8,869 nt of DNA from JAUIGE01 sp045106685 (GTDB taxonomy: Bacteria > Bacteroidota > Bacteroidia > J057), in assembly GCA_045106685.1 (NCBI GenBank), contig JBGCFB010000079.1:1-8869 (forward strand). Direction: 5' to 3'. Below the pieces are notes generated by a model. The model made no database searches and had not been told where the DNA came from. It saw only the letters and a program-made list of their open reading frames with translations. How positions within the stretch are numbered: the stretch's first letter is position 1; each line of letters starts with the position of its first letter. The position numbers were made by a program, and so were the translations under genes. Positions 1-6,408 of this stretch are shown here, piece after piece.

Positions 1-75
1 CCTTGGGAGGGCGCACATTTACCATATGTTGATCTCACTGATCAACTATGGGACAAACTTTATGCTTTTAAGTAA
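1..75 (+). CDS. C-terminal end of an unidentified protein (5' truncated)
   Basis: Frame 1 is open from the first base to a TAA at 73-75 and encodes 24 residues (begins PWEGAHLPYVD, ends LWDKLYAFK). The composition, rich in aromatic and charged residues with no stop in this frame, looks like a genuine protein tail. The other two forward frames give less protein-like text or an early stop. The remainder of the gene is outside the window, so no family can be assigned. It ends 50 bp before the preferred ATG of the next gene on the same strand. Being only 24 codons long, it could be chance. Confidence 0.5.
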   Translation, partial: PWEGAHLPYVDLTDQLWDKLYAFK

Positions 76-125
76 CAATACCATTGACAATTTCTGCTTC
101 AAATACGGGAAAAAGAAAGGACTAT

Positions 126-926
126 ATGCTCTCAAGAAAAGTATCAAGACTACTTAAAGCACTGGATAACAAGCAGTTAAAGCGTTTAAAAACTTTCCTT
201 GAATCCCCCTACTTTAACACAAAACCAGAATTAACAGACCTCTCCGATGCCCTTATTGGTATCGTAAAACGTGGAAAAGACTGCACAGAGGAGGAAGCTT
301 TTGCAGTATGGAAAGGTAAAACAATGTACAATCAGACATTATTCAGACGAAGCTGTTCGGACCTTGTAAGCCTTATCTACACTTTTCTCACGCACGAAAA
401 CCTTCATAAAGAACCTAGAATTCAGTATCTCTGTTTACTTGACGAACTTATGTCACTGGAAGGCTCTCCAGAATGGCATAATGTATATCAAAAGGCGCTG
501 AAGTATTATCAGGATGAAGGAAAATTCCGCAAGTATTCTCATGCTTATCTACTTCCAATTGAATACCTATTCTGGCGATACTCTTTTTTTGAAAGGAAGA
601 ACCCTGATGCCATTCACATTTTGAAGAACATTGAGCGGATGGTGAAAGAGTTGAGCTATGAATACTTTGTAGATGTAGCGACGATGGGTGTATCCGCTCG
701 AAAAGTATTTCCAAAACTAGAGGGGATCGCATTATCAGAATCCATCAGCAAGGAACTTGAGAAGGATTGGCCATCGCTTCCAGTCTTTCTTCAGTTATCC
801 TATTTCGCGTATAAGTTGGTCAATTTTCAGAAAGAGGAAGACTATGATCGACTGAGTAATATTTTGCAAAAAACCTGGATAGCACACATTTTGAGCAAGC
901 TCAAATGGTTATCCATATTTGCCTAA
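126..926 (+). CDS. Conserved Bacteroidetes hypothetical protein, N-terminal part (frameshifted gene)
   Basis: This is the first half of a long helical protein of a type I recognise from Bacteroidetes genomes but for which I know no function. The N-terminus carries LLKALDNKQLKRLKTFLESPYF, a pattern (helix, then 'L.SPYFN') I associate with that group. I chose the ATG at 126 because AAAGG lies at 116-120, 5 nt before it; an in-frame TTG at 84 would add 14 poorly protein-like residues. There is no signal peptide or membrane segment, so the product is probably cytoplasmic. The last 17 codons (from about 876) appear to be out-of-frame readthrough: the natural continuation is in the -1 frame after the A6 run at 868-873. 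Joined, the two parts give about 499 residues, which I believe is close to the normal length of such proteins. The break could be a real mutation, a homopolymer sequencing error, or slippage. Confidence 0.75.
   Translation: MLSRKVSRLLKALDNKQLKRLKTFLESPYFNTKPELTDLSDALIGIVKRGKDCTEEEAFAVWKGKTMYNQTLFRRSCSDLVSLIYTFLTHENLHKEPRIQYLCLLDELMSLEGSPEWHNVYQKALKYYQDEGKFRKYSHAYLLPIEYLFWRYSFFERKNPDAIHILKNIERMVKELSYEYFVDVATMGVSARKVFPKLEGIALSESISKELEKDWPSLPVFLQLSYFAYKLVNFQKEEDYDRLSNILQKTWIAHILSKLKWLSIFA
867..880 (+). other. Frameshift site at an A6 homopolymer
   Basis: The upstream frame reads CAA AAA ACC; the six A residues are 868-873. A -1 slip of the AAA codon re-pairs perfectly and continues AAA AAC CTG GAT in the downstream frame. 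The same result follows if one A was lost from an original A7. The sequence is not a textbook X-XXY-YYZ heptamer in the zero frame (YYZ would be ACC), so a one-base deletion or homopolymer miscount is the simpler explanation. Polymerase slippage on six A residues is possible but not shown. Confidence 0.7.
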
Positions 927-1624
927 ACCATAATGTGGCCATGATGAAAGGGAGGCTGAACACATACACCAGTCGCTATTATGAATTAACGCAGTACGGT
1001 AAAAAGCATGGTCTTCTATTTAGTAAAAACAACTGCCGACCTTCCCTTTTTATCAATAATGTCACCATCGCATCGAGAAGCAGTAATATGGGATGGTTTC
1101 AGGAACTGCATGATGACTGGTTGCCACATGTCGTCAAGGCACATCGCCCGAAGTGCAAATTGTACTGGAAGGCTATGAAAGCATTTATCGAAAAAGACTT
1201 TGCCTCGTCTTACACCTATTTTTCTTCCTTTCAGCAAGAAAACCATGACGATCTACTTGAAATAAAAGTCCGCATACGCATGCTGGCTTGCTCATATGAA
1301 CTCGACAAAGACGGGATAGACAGTCGCATCGAGGCCGATGAGCGCTATTTATATCGAAAAGATTCTGTGGGAGAGCGCTATCGCCAAAATGGAAAACGGT
1401 TTATCAGTAAGCTCAAACAAATACGCAAACTCATGCCTGGGAATGAGGCCAAGTTAGCACAGTTGCAAAAGGCAATTTTGGAAGAGCCGGGTGCCCTTGC
1501 ATCATGGTTGTTGCAAAAAAGTGATGAAGCCTTCGAAAATAAAACAGGCCCCATCTACGAGTACGAAAAACGACTCAGCAAATGGGGCGATGGTAATCCT
1601 GATGATGCTAACCTCAGTCAGTAA
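875..1624 (+). CDS. Conserved Bacteroidetes hypothetical protein, C-terminal part (frameshifted gene)
   Basis: This is the second half of the gene beginning at 126, in the -1 frame. The open frame starts after a TAA at 857-859, and reading from the A-run gives K-N-L-D-S-T-H-F-E-Q-A-Q-M-V-I-H, a smooth helical continuation of the upstream part. The ATG at 905 is an internal methionine and not a likely start, since nothing upstream of it resembles a ribosome binding site and plausible protein sequence precedes it. The fragment is rich in aromatic and basic residues, has no export signal and ends in a helix with ASWLLQKSDEAFENK followed by a polar tail. Function is unknown. If the frameshift is real and not bypassed, this half is unlikely to be made. 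The stop TAA is at 1622-1624, followed by a 261-bp gap. Confidence 0.7.
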   Translation: MDSTHFEQAQMVIHICLNHNVAMMKGRLNTYTSRYYELTQYGKKHGLLFSKNNCRPSLFINNVTIASRSSNMGWFQELHDDWLPHVVKAHRPKCKLYWKAMKAFIEKDFASSYTYFSSFQQENHDDLLEIKVRIRMLACSYELDKDGIDSRIEADERYLYRKDSVGERYRQNGKRFISKLKQIRKLMPGNEAKLAQLQKAILEEPGALASWLLQKSDEAFENKTGPIYEYEKRLSKWGDGNPDDANLSQ

Positions 1625-1722
1625 TATCGTCGATGACAATAGTAGGACCGGTGTCAACAAAAACCATAGCAAAGATGGCTCTGGGTGTAATGCAGAACAT
1701 GGGTTGAGGTGTTAAATGTGGT

Positions 1723-1739
1723 GCTCTTTGGGAAAGAGC
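1723..1739 (+). terminator. Small stem-loop in the gap, possible weak terminator
   Basis: A 7-bp perfect stem (GCTCTTT / AAAGAGC) encloses a GGG loop. It lies about 100 nt after the stop of the preceding gene. Only two T residues follow, so it is not a classical intrinsic terminator. The rest of the 1625-1885 gap shows nothing I can name apart from the promoter-like pair listed next. Confidence 0.25.
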
Positions 1740-1814
1740 TTATGGTGAGTACAGTTCTGTGTGGGTGAGACACATCTGTATGAAAGAACTACACGATTAT
1801 ACGAAATACGGTAG

Positions 1815-1843
1815 TTTTGGTTGGGTGAAATGTTCTATATTGA
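1815..1843 (+). promoter_or_regulatory. Promoter-like pair upstream of the DUF4139 gene (weak)
   Basis: TTTTGG at 1815-1820 and TATATTGA at 1836-1843 loosely resemble the Bacteroidetes -33 (TTTG) and -7 (TAnnTTTG) elements. The spacing of about 16 nt is shorter than the usual 19-21, and the -7 box is imperfect. It would place a start site some 35 nt before the ATG at 1886. The gap before this gene is long enough to need its own promoter, but this candidate is weak. Confidence 0.2.
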
Positions 1844-1885
1844 AAAGTATTTTATCGTGCATATCCATTTCAAAACTTCCCACAC

Positions 1886-3502
1886 ATGAAATCACTATTT
1901 GTATTCACACTTCTCATTTCAGGGTTTCTTTTTGCTCAGGAAAAAACTACCCAACGTATCTCCACAGATGTAAATGAAGCTGTCGTATTCCGCCAGCGTG
2001 CTATGCTAAGCCATAAGAAAGTAGTCACGCTTCGGCCCGGCACACAGCAATTATTATTTACGGGACTCAGCCCTTCGCTGATTGCAAGTAGTGTACAGGT
2101 AAAAGGCGAAGGCCCGGGGACCATTCTTGCAGTAACAACCCGAAAATCATTTTTACAAAACACGCCCAAAACTAGCCGGATGATTGAGCTAGAGGATTCT
2201 TTGCAAACAATTGCTGACACCTTAGCCTGGTGGGAAGATGAACTTGCTGTTCTCGCAGAAGAGGAAGGCATGATTTTGAAAAATGGCGTAATAAAAGGCG
2301 AGGAAACAGGCCTAGAGCCTATGAAGGTCGACCAGCTTGCTGAAATCTACAGACGCCGCCTTCGCGGCATTCGCCGCGCCAGGACAGGCATTCGTCAAAA
2401 AAAGCGCACCGTAAACCGGGTCCAATTCAGGCTCGCTTATGAATACGAAAATCAAAAGGCGGAGCGCAACAAGCAAACCCATGAAGTAGTCGTAAATGTC
2501 AAAGCAGAAAAAACAGGCTCATTCGAATTTGAAGTAAAATACCTAACAGCAAATGCCAGTTGGGGACCAGCATACGATATGCGTGTGGAAGGTCAGGACA
2601 AGCCCATTTCAGGAGCGCTTATCGCGGTAGTAACCAACAATACAGGACTCGACTGGAATCAAACGAAACTAACGCTCTCCACCGCCGCCAATGCAGGCAG
2701 CAATGTCGTTCCCGAGCTCAATCCTCAATACGTGCGCATAAATCCCGCTGTAACGTACAAACGCTATAAGGGCTCACCATCTGGCGACATCATCAAATCT
2801 GCCCCAAAGCCAGCACCTTCGATGTCAAACAGACGTGATGTAAGAGAAAAATATGACAAGGATGGAAGAGCCCTTCAGACACCGACTGTTGAAGTCTCCG
2901 AAAATGAGCTTGCAATGGAATTTGCGATTGAGCTTCCCTATGATATTCCGGCGGATGCTGAGGAGCATCGGGTTCCTGTTCAGCAATTTGAGCTGAAAGC
3001 ATCCTTTCACCATATGGCCGTCCCCAAAAAAGATAAGGATGTTTTCCTGGTAGCGATGATTCAAGAAGACCTCTTACGCGGACCTGCCAATATCTATTAT
3101 CAAGGGAGCTTTGTAGGCACGACTTACATCGACACAGACGATCCTACCGACACGATGAAACTTACCCTTGGCCGTGACCCTGGCATTCAGGTGGAGCGTG
3201 AGGCCGTCACAAAGTTCACTTCCAGGCAGTCTTTGGGCTCGCAGGTAAAAGTGAGCCGCGGCTTCGAGCTGACCATTCGCAACGTGCGCAAAACATCTGC
3301 GACTCTGCGTCTGCTCGATCAGGTTCCTGTCTCGACTGACAAAGCGGTTGAGATTAAGGTCACTGAGATTTCTGGTGCAAACCACAATCTCCAAACTGGC
3401 ACCTTGCAATGGAATATCACACTGGCTCCAGGCGAGACTAAGAAATTACTGATCCGCTATGAAGCAAAGTTCCCTAAAAATCGCGCTGTTTCTGGGCTTT
3501 GA
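1886..3502 (+). CDS. Exported DUF4140/DUF4139 (MuiA-type mucoidy inhibitor family) protein
   Basis: A 538-residue protein with a clear N-terminal signal peptide (MKSLFVFTLLISGFLFAQ, cleavage near residue 17-18), so it acts in the periplasm or at the cell surface. Residues about 25-100 fit the DUF4140 N-terminal domain, opening with a short strand pattern around 'EAVVFRQRAML'. Residues about 100-200 are long charged helices, probably a coiled coil. From about 205 to the end is the DUF4139 domain, recognisable by W226-GPAYDMR-233 and NNTGLDW at 251-257 followed by L-T-L-S-T. It ends with a strand-rich sequence finishing in KFPKNRAVSGL. The length is usual for the family, which is annotated as 'mucoidy inhibitor MuiA' without a firm biochemical role. 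The ATG at 1886 is the only start that gives the signal peptide. It stands alone, with gaps of 261 and 205 bp on either side. Confidence 0.88.
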   Translation: MKSLFVFTLLISGFLFAQEKTTQRISTDVNEAVVFRQRAMLSHKKVVTLRPGTQQLLFTGLSPSLIASSVQVKGEGPGTILAVTTRKSFLQNTPKTSRMIELEDSLQTIADTLAWWEDELAVLAEEEGMILKNGVIKGEETGLEPMKVDQLAEIYRRRLRGIRRARTGIRQKKRTVNRVQFRLAYEYENQKAERNKQTHEVVVNVKAEKTGSFEFEVKYLTANASWGPAYDMRVEGQDKPISGALIAVVTNNTGLDWNQTKLTLSTAANAGSNVVPELNPQYVRINPAVTYKRYKGSPSGDIIKSAPKPAPSMSNRRDVREKYDKDGRALQTPTVEVSENELAMEFAIELPYDIPADAEEHRVPVQQFELKASFHHMAVPKKDKDVFLVAMIQEDLLRGPANIYYQGSFVGTTYIDTDDPTDTMKLTLGRDPGIQVEREAVTKFTSRQSLGSQVKVSRGFELTIRNVRKTSATLRLLDQVPVSTDKAVEIKVTEISGANHNLQTGTLQWNITLAPGETKKLLIRYEAKFPKNRAVSGL

Positions 3503-3545
3503 GATAATCGCTGAAAGGGCTTGTCTGGATGTAAGGTCACAATGT

Positions 3546-3641
3546 GTAGAGACGCGTTTTAACGCGTCTTCTGACGAAACATGAGACGCGTTAAAAGGCG
3601 TCTTCTGACGGAACATGAGACGCGTTAAAACGCGTCTCTAC
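3546..3641. repeat. 96-bp palindromic intergenic element: three 34-bp-spaced palindromes with 24-bp perfect terminal inverted repeats
   Basis: Three 20-bp palindromes of the form AGACGCGTT-nn-AACGCGTCT sit at 3550-3569, 3584-3603 and 3618-3637, exactly 34 bp apart. The middle one has a single arm mismatch (AAGGCGTCT). The two 14-bp spacers (3570-3583, 3604-3617) differ at one base. The outer units extend to GTAG and CTAC, so 3546-3569 and 3618-3641 are perfect 24-bp inverted repeats. The element fills about half of the gap between two co-directional genes and could fold into one large or three small hairpins. It resembles a REP- or MITE-like dispersed palindrome. No target-site duplication is evident, and no open frame lies inside. 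Confidence 0.9.
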
Positions 3642-3707
3642 TTCATAACACATCCTTAACATTAAGATAACAACCACTCAACGGCTGCATGCTTATTTTG
3701 TCGCCAC

Positions 3708-4856
3708 ATGATTAACGCCAGTCATGGAAACGATATTCAGGATCATTATGTAAAGCGATTTGTCCGACATGGACTTCCGCTGGTGTGTGCTCTATTGCTA
3801 TTTTTTCTGGCGATTAAGCTTCTTACAGAGAGCTTTGCGCTCATGGGAGAGGCTCGTGCGGAGGCGCTTATTCAAGTAGGCGAAAATCCTTTTACGGCTC
3901 TATTTCTAGGCATTCTTGCCACGGCGATCGTGCAAAGCTCTTCGGTTACGACGACGCTAATCGTCTCGATTGTAGCCGCAGGCAGGCTTGAACTGAGCGA
4001 TGCAGTCCCCATGATTATGGGCGCCAATATTGGCACTTCAGTCACCTCGACGATTATCGCGCTTGGCTTCATTGGCAACCGGACGGAGTACCAAAAAGCG
4101 ATCTCAGGAGCGACCTTGCATGATCTATTCAATATCATCACGGCTATCATGCTGATGGCCATTGAGCTAAGTTTTGGCCTGCTTACGAAAGCCTCCGAAA
4201 CCATGGCGGGCTTTATCACGCCACGCATTGGAGAGGAAGTCGATAGCATGTTTTTCTTTGTGGGTGATGCCGCAAGGTGGATTATTCATAGCGTTAACGG
4301 CATTCCTAAAATCCCTTTCTTCATTTTGTTTTTGGGGATCGTCGGCGTATTTGGTTCGCTACACCTGCTTTCGTATTTATTAAAACGCGTGGTCATCGGG
4401 CGGATTCAGGAAAACCTTGATCGCTTTATTTTCGGTTCCTCTTTCAGATCATTATTTGCCGGCTTTATAAGTACTGCAGCAGTCCAATCGAGTTCTGTGA
4501 CGACATCCTTAATCGTCCCTTTGGTAGCGACGAGTAAAGTATCGCTTCCGAGAGCATTTCCATTTTTGATGGGTGCCAATATAGGGACAACGACGACGAC
4601 GCTGCTTGCAGCAATTTTCGTGGGAGCCAGTAGCCCGGCGCTTGCGAGCGCAGGGCTTGCTATCGCCTTTGCACACGTATTTTTCAACCTCTTCGGCGTG
4701 TTCGTTTTATTCCCTTTTGAGCGCATCCGCCTGATCCCTATTTACATGGCCCGCCAACTCGGCATGCTCACGCGCTATGGGCGCATCTACGGCGTGCTTT
4801 ACGTCATGACGCTTTTCTTCCTGATACCGATGCTTCTAATCTGGATTTTTCGGTAA
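3708..4856 (+). CDS. Na+/phosphate cotransporter family membrane protein (two Na_Pi_cotrans repeats)
   Basis: A 382-residue polytopic inner-membrane protein of the NptA/SLC34-like family (PF02690), expected to couple phosphate or a related anion to Na+. The two inverted-repeat signatures are visible: QSSSVTTT at 76-83 with GANIGTS at 105-111, and QSSSVTTS at 260-267 with GANIGTT at 289-295. Hydrophobic segments lie near residues 24-46, 62-90, 100-120, 140-160, 195-222, 250-280, 290-340 and 360-382. The protein ends right after the last membrane segment, so it has the short form without the C-terminal PhoU-like domain found in many bacterial members. The first 20 residues are hydrophilic and cytoplasmic. 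The ATG at 3708 is the first start in the frame and no obvious Shine-Dalgarno precedes it. It follows the palindromic element by 66 bp. Substrate is inferred from the family only. Confidence 0.92.
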   Translation: MINASHGNDIQDHYVKRFVRHGLPLVCALLLFFLAIKLLTESFALMGEARAEALIQVGENPFTALFLGILATAIVQSSSVTTTLIVSIVAAGRLELSDAVPMIMGANIGTSVTSTIIALGFIGNRTEYQKAISGATLHDLFNIITAIMLMAIELSFGLLTKASETMAGFITPRIGEEVDSMFFFVGDAARWIIHSVNGIPKIPFFILFLGIVGVFGSLHLLSYLLKRVVIGRIQENLDRFIFGSSFRSLFAGFISTAAVQSSSVTTSLIVPLVATSKVSLPRAFPFLMGANIGTTTTTLLAAIFVGASSPALASAGLAIAFAHVFFNLFGVFVLFPFERIRLIPIYMARQLGMLTRYGRIYGVLYVMTLFFLIPMLLIWIFR

Positions 4857-4866
4857 TTTTAATAGC

Positions 4867-5010
4867 GAGTTGTGTGTTTGGGGTTGAGGGTTTTGAGTTA
4901 TCTTGTATCAGTCTGATTATAAAAAACATGAAAGAGTATATAGGACAACAATTTCTTGGGTTTGCCCTTTGGTTAAACTCAAAACACCAAACTCAAAACC
5001 CAAAACAATT
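4867..5010. repeat. Inverted pair of heptanucleotide arrays (GNGTT-nn / AACnC-nn)
   Basis: The left arm (4867-4901) is five perfect 7-nt units, GAGTTgt GTGTTtg GGGTTga GGGTTtt GAGTTat. The right arm (4976-5010) is the inverted form, AACTCaa AACACca AACTCaa AACCCaa AACAAtt, the last unit degenerate. The 74 bp between them are not repetitive. The first five bases of each unit are conserved and the last two drift. The left arm begins 11 nt after the transporter stop codon. The right arm lies inside the next reading frame and is translated as SKHQTQNPKQ and neighbouring residues just before the hydrophobic signal-peptide core. Paired arms would form an imperfect mRNA stem. Confidence 0.85.
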
Positions 5011-6313
5011 ACTACTTCCACTTTTCTTTTTGTTGGCAAATGTCGCGTTCGCCAACGGCGGCCCTATCGACGGCTCAGGCGTCTATCAAACCGGCGATCT
5101 TCGCTTTTTGCACAAAACCGATATCCAATGCCAGGCTGAAGTTCTGGAGATGAAGCTCCATAATAACTACACCGATATCCGTGTAGTGTACACCCTTCAC
5201 AATCGTTCGGATAAAGCTGAGAATATTGACTATGGTTTTCCAGTAGATGTGACAGATTATGAGCACTCAGTTTCAAAGGGGCTTTGGGAAAAAGATTATG
5301 TACAAAATTTATCATTCTGGTTAGGAAAACAATCATTGCCCATTCTTACGGAAAAAGCAGATACGACCTTCACTTCAATAAGCTCTCGGAAAGGCATTTT
5401 TCAGCAACCAAATGGCGAAATGACAATTTTCCGCAAGTGGTTTTGCACCAAATTCACCATCCAATCAAATGAAACTATTAACCTGGAAGTGAGCTATCGC
5501 CTAAAAAGTGAATACCTCGACTGGGCCACCTCCAAAAGCTTCTTTCCCGATTTTAACATACGCACTCTGGCCTGGGATTTTTCTCCCGCCCAATACTGGG
5601 GTGATGGCTCCACGCATACGCTTCAGGTTTCGATTGATGCAGCGGAGGTATATACTGAAGATTTGAAAATCGCGGGTCTTTCTTTGGCACAAAACGGAAA
5701 GATGTACACAGGTAATTTTAATGCATTTGACTTTCAAAAAGCCAAGTCGCTTGTTGTGCAATATTCACCTGATGAAGTGCAGCTTCTTTCGGATTATATT
5801 AAAAAAGATCAGGTGCCAAAAGCCGCTATTAAAGCAGCACGTGCATCGTCATCACTCAAAGGGGATTATGGCCCCAGTAACGCCATTGATGGCGATCTGA
5901 GTACTGCGTGGGTAGAAGGGAAAGATGGAAACGGCGTAGGCGAATGGATCGAATTTGACGTAGATAAAGAGGGTTATAATTATCACTCAGCTGTAATAAT
6001 CGGTGGATACGCAAAATCGACATCAAGCTATTCCAAAAACAATCGGGTACGCAAAATCCAGGTTGAGCGAACGATCACATATGACAATGGCAAAACAGAA
6101 GTGATGAAAACCGTTGTGGAACTAAAAGATCACCTGTACATTCCGATATCCGACGAGCGGTTTTATGCTATTGCGGACCTTGATGATGTGGGTGATATGG
6201 CCTGGAAGGTCAGTAAAATTCGATTCACGATTCTGGAGGTGTATCCGGGATCGCATTTCGATGATACTTGCATTAGTGAGATCATGATTTTGGGCTGGAA
6301 AACAGATTATTAA
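4928..6313 (+). CDS. Exported DUF4424-like protein with C-terminal NADase-type glycan-binding (discoidin-like) domain
   Basis: About 461 residues from the ATG at 4928. The hydrophobic signal core LLLPLFFLLANVAFA lies at 28-42, followed by mature protein beginning NGGPIDGSG. Residues about 45-290 resemble DUF4424: a GDLRF.. strand, 'VVYTLHNRSDKAENIDYGFPV', and later strand-rich sequence, suggesting a beta-sandwich surface domain. Residues about 305-457 match the NADase-type glycan-binding domain: NAIDG around D321, TAWVEG with W328, GEWIEFDV, KNNRVRK and the C-terminal DDTCISEI at 445-452. Such domains bind carbohydrate, so a role in envelope or extracellular glycan binding is inferred. The start is uncertain: ATG 4928 gives an unusually long 27-residue leader made partly of the heptad repeat, and the GTG at 4874 would lengthen it further. 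No ATG lies closer to the signal core. No catalytic motif is visible. Confidence 0.8.
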   Translation: MKEYIGQQFLGFALWLNSKHQTQNPKQLLLPLFFLLANVAFANGGPIDGSGVYQTGDLRFLHKTDIQCQAEVLEMKLHNNYTDIRVVYTLHNRSDKAENIDYGFPVDVTDYEHSVSKGLWEKDYVQNLSFWLGKQSLPILTEKADTTFTSISSRKGIFQQPNGEMTIFRKWFCTKFTIQSNETINLEVSYRLKSEYLDWATSKSFFPDFNIRTLAWDFSPAQYWGDGSTHTLQVSIDAAEVYTEDLKIAGLSLAQNGKMYTGNFNAFDFQKAKSLVVQYSPDEVQLLSDYIKKDQVPKAAIKAARASSSLKGDYGPSNAIDGDLSTAWVEGKDGNGVGEWIEFDVDKEGYNYHSAVIIGGYAKSTSSYSKNNRVRKIQVERTITYDNGKTEVMKTVVELKDHLYIPISDERFYAIADLDDVGDMAWKVSKIRFTILEVYPGSHFDDTCISEIMILGWKTDY

Positions 6314-6327
6314 ACGATATTACGATT

Positions 6328-6390
6328 GGTTGCACTACCTCTGTCAGCGCTTCACCACTATGCTTAAAGCGCTGACAGAGGTAAGCAACC
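6328..6390. terminator. Long intergenic hairpin after the glycan-binding protein gene
   Basis: A 17-nt perfect stem (TACCTCTGTCAGCGCTT at 6336-6352 with its complement at 6367-6383) encloses a 14-nt loop. It is extended by GGTTGC (6328-6333) with GCAACC (6385-6390) across a small 2/1-nt internal loop. It starts 14 nt after the TAA at 6311-6313 and fills most of the 95-bp gap. The 3' flank is CCCTTAAAAAG and not a T-run, so it is not a standard intrinsic terminator in either direction. A REP-like palindrome or an RNA-stabilising 3' hairpin are equally likely. Confidence 0.75.
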
Positions 6391-6408
6391 CCCTTAAAAA
6401 GATCATTC

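Noticed and set aside
84..125. TTG start adding 14 residues to the first gene
   Set aside because: The added residues lack protein-like character, and the ATG at 126 has a good ribosome binding site at 116-120.
448..732. Reverse-strand open frame of 94 codons
   Set aside because: It is antisense to a recognised gene, with low-complexity Ser/His-rich translation. The other reverse-strand frames (for example 1936-2271, 3872-4249, 7285-7671) are likewise shadows of strong + strand genes.
1491..1715. 74-codon + strand frame overlapping the end of the frameshifted gene
   Set aside because: It is out of frame with the supported coding region, and its product is not protein-like past 1624.
3550..3637. 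Direct repeats with regular spacing, CRISPR-like at first sight
   Set aside because: The repeat cores are 20-bp palindromes, the spacers are only 14 bp and almost identical to each other, and no cas genes are near. This is a palindromic element and not a CRISPR array.
4874..4927. GTG start for the glycan-binding protein at 4874
   Set aside because: It lies in the left heptad array and would place 45 residues before the signal-peptide core. ATG 4928 is preferred, though itself uncertain.
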